From: Desulfurococcales archaeon
Lineage (GTDB): Archaea; Thermoproteota; Thermoprotei_A; Sulfolobales; AG1
Direction of reading: 5' to 3'
NCBI GenBank assembly: GCA_026990885.1
Contig: JALXCO010000082.1
Location: 1-7,461, forward strand
DNA length: 7,461 bases
A program made the translations under genes and the position numbers. The notes beneath the pieces are model-generated. The model was given only the letters and a program-made list of their open reading frames with translations, ran no database searches and had not been told where the DNA came from. Each line of letters begins with the position of its first letter. The first letter of the stretch is position 1. Of the stretch, positions 6,340 through 7,461 are shown one piece after another.

Positions 6340-7026
6340 CTACCTAGCGAGAACCCCATAGAGCTCGTCTAGAGACCCAACCTCTATCTCTGGCTCAAGC
6401 CCAAGCTCCTCCAGGGGGAGACCCCTCCTATTCAGGTAGCACACCCTCATACCAGCGTTCACTGCTCCGGCAACATCCCAAGGGTTTGAGGAAACCATTA
6501 GTGTTTGGGAAACGCTGAAGCCTAGCCTCTCCACAAGCCTATAGACTTTTGGGCTCGGCTTATAGATCTTTACGTCGGTAACCGATAGGAAATCAGTGAA
6601 GTAACCCCTCAAACCCCACTTATCAAGCAGGCTCGATATAGCGTCCCTGCTCCCGTTGGTTAGTGTTGCCAGCCTAAACCTCTCGCTGAGCCTGGGGATA
6701 ACCGTTAGAGTATCGCTGTAGGGCTTGAGCTCTCCCCAGCCCCTAATCAGGCTATCTATGAGACCGCTGGATTCCTCCAGCCCGTAGAGCTTTAGAGTGT
6801 ATCTCAGTGCTCTAACAGTGATCGACTTGAAATCCTCGAACCACCCCATAAGGCTCACCAGGAATGAGTACTCGATCTGCTTAAGCCTCCAGGTATCCAG
6901 AAAGGCACCGGGATCCACAGATCCCCCGAGAGCCCTAGCCACATGATCGCGGAGACTTGAGACATCGAAGAGAGTCCCATAAACATCAAAAGCTATAAGC
7001 CTAACATCCAAATTCAAGACACCCAA
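6340..7026 (-). CDS. HAD-superfamily hydrolase, type II haloacid dehalogenase-like
   Basis: The 228-residue product matches L-2-haloacid dehalogenase-type HAD enzymes, which remove a halide or phosphate through an aspartyl intermediate in the cytosol. Motif I is FDVYGTLFD with nucleophile D14. The cap contains WRLKQIEYSFLVSLMG (46-61), with R47 at the position of the halide- or carboxylate-binding arginine of true haloacid dehalogenases. Motif II is LTNGS (N124, S126), motif III lysine is K156 (YKPSP), and motif IV is VSSNPWDVAGA (S180, N181, D184). Length is normal for the family (220-240). These cap features favour a dehalogenase-like enzyme over a generic phosphatase, but many archaeal homologues are untested and the real substrate may be a phosphorylated metabolite. 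The start is TTG at 7026; TTG codons at positions 4 and 6 are alternatives, and there is no ATG. It lies upstream of, and co-oriented with, the radical SAM gene. Confidence 0.92.
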   Translation of the reverse strand: MGVLNLDVRLIAFDVYGTLFDVSSLRDHVARALGGSVDPGAFLDTWRLKQIEYSFLVSLMGWFEDFKSITVRALRYTLKLYGLEESSGLIDSLIRGWGELKPYSDTLTVIPRLSERFRLATLTNGSRDAISSLLDKWGLRGYFTDFLSVTDVKIYKPSPKVYRLVERLGFSVSQTLMVSSNPWDVAGAVNAGMRVCYLNRRGLPLEELGLEPEIEVGSLDELYGVLAR

Positions 7027-7045
7027 ATAAAATATGTAAACTTTA

Positions 7046-7057
7046 CTAAATAAAGCC
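7046..7057 (-). promoter_or_regulatory. Probable TATA box for the HAD hydrolase gene
   Basis: The minus strand reads GGCTTTATTTAG. With a spacing of about 26 bases, transcription would begin almost exactly at the TTG at 7026, supporting a leaderless mRNA and that start over the internal TTG codons. Confidence 0.4.
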
Positions 7058-7147
7058 TAGTATACCACCCCCCACCTAAAGGATTAGAGCTTCAGCCATA
7101 GATAATGTGTGGATGCGAATCGGCAAAGTGAGCACTGATATTAATCC

Positions 7148-7155
7148 ATATAAAG
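7148..7155 (+). promoter_or_regulatory. Probable TATA box for the HEPN gene
   Basis: CATATAAA is a strong TATA element. Transcription would start near 7177, leaving a leader of about 24 bases that includes the Shine-Dalgarno at 7189-7194. The rest of the 174-base divergent gap (7027-7200) shows no other gene. Confidence 0.5.
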
Positions 7156-7188
7156 ACAGACATAAAGAAGCGAAAACCAAAATAATAC

Positions 7189-7194
7189 GAGGAG
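7189..7194 (+). promoter_or_regulatory. Ribosome binding site fixing a GTG start
   Basis: GAGGAG sits 6 bases before GTG 7201. An ATG at 7199-7201 overlaps that codon in another frame and is followed at once by TGA, so GTG is the productive start. Confidence 0.7.
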
Positions 7195-7200
7195 AACGAT

Positions 7201-7461
7201 GTGAGTGGAGAGTACTGGAGACTTCTGTGGAGAAGAGCCTCTAGATTCCTGGTTAGGGCTGAAAGGGATCTTGCTGAGGGGGATTATGACGGCTCGTGCT
7301 TCAATTCCGAGGAGGCTATACAGCTAGCGGCTAGGGCCGTGATCTATAGGATAGCTGGTGAAAGGATCTGTGTTCACGGATCTAGATCGATCCTCGCAAA
7401 ACTCAGAAACATACTGATGGATATGGGAAGGGAGGATATAGCTGAGGCGATAGACAGATTC
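7201..7461 (+). CDS. HEPN-domain protein, 3' partial
   Basis: Only the first 87 residues are in the window and the frame is open at the right edge; HEPN proteins of this kind are usually about 120-150 residues. It was identified from the sequence directly: FLVRAERDLAEGDYDGSCFNSEEAIQLAARAVIYRIAGE is broken here into its marks, namely RAERDL (19-24), the GDYD turn (27-30), the CFNSEEA helix (33-39), AVIYRIAGE (46-54) and VHGSRSILAKL (58-68), which match the archaeal COG2250 pattern of two long helices followed by HS..LL. HEPN proteins commonly pair with MNT nucleotidyltransferases as toxin-antitoxin modules, or act as RNases. The usual R-x(4-6)-H active motif is not clear here: R55 and H59 are separated by three residues, so a non-catalytic or variant form is possible. 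Any partner gene would lie beyond the window. It is divergent from the HAD gene. Confidence 0.8.
   Translation, partial: MSGEYWRLLWRRASRFLVRAERDLAEGDYDGSCFNSEEAIQLAARAVIYRIAGERICVHGSRSILAKLRNILMDMGREDIAEAIDRF

Noticed and set aside
7080..7150. Possible small RNA in the divergent gap before the HEPN gene
   Set aside because: A CTGA string is present but there is no matching C box, no stable stem and no separate promoter, so no C/D-box RNA or tRNA can be supported.

Overview
The window looks like chromosomal DNA from a hyperthermophilic crenarchaeon (Thermoproteota, possibly Desulfurococcales or a relative). The evidence is arginine written almost only as AGG/AGA, isoleucine mostly as ATA, several TTG or GTG starts, short or absent leaders behind TATA-like boxes, compact spacing, and proteins typical of that group. 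The genus cannot be settled from the sequence alone. Seven genes fill almost all of it, and the longest gene-free stretch is about 258 bases (4108-4365).

Layout: (1) 2-1231, plus strand: a class III PLP aminotransferase that runs in from upstream. (2) 1254-3536, minus: a large surface phosphodiesterase/phosphatase of the alkaline phosphatase superfamily, with a Thr/Val-rich stalk and a C-terminal membrane anchor. (3) 3577-4107, minus: a small membrane-anchored, externally facing His-motif protein of an uncharacterised family. (4) 4366-5022, plus: a coiled-coil protein with a PD-(D/E)XK nuclease-like domain of the DUF3782 type, carrying a perfect 63-bp in-frame tandem duplication. (5) 5107-6297, minus: a cysteine-rich radical SAM enzyme of the pyruvate-formate-lyase-activase-like group. 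(6) 6340-7026, minus: a type II haloacid dehalogenase-like HAD hydrolase. (7) 7201 to the right edge, plus: the N-terminal part of a HEPN-domain protein, divergent from gene 6.

The genes do not form one pathway. Genes 3 and 2 are co-oriented, 40 bases apart, and both encode predicted cell-surface proteins, so they may be functionally linked. Genes 6 and 5 are also co-oriented with a 42-base gap, but each has its own TATA-like element. Gene 7 probably has an MNT nucleotidyltransferase partner beyond the window, as HEPN genes often do, but this cannot be seen.

I see no CRISPR array, transposase, rRNA or tRNA, and no clear multi-gene defence or biosynthetic system. The most unusual items are the clean duplication in gene 4's coiled coil, the His/Cys signature of gene 3, the unusually cysteine-rich radical SAM protein, and a 10-bp perfect inverted repeat in the convergent gap between genes 4 and 5.
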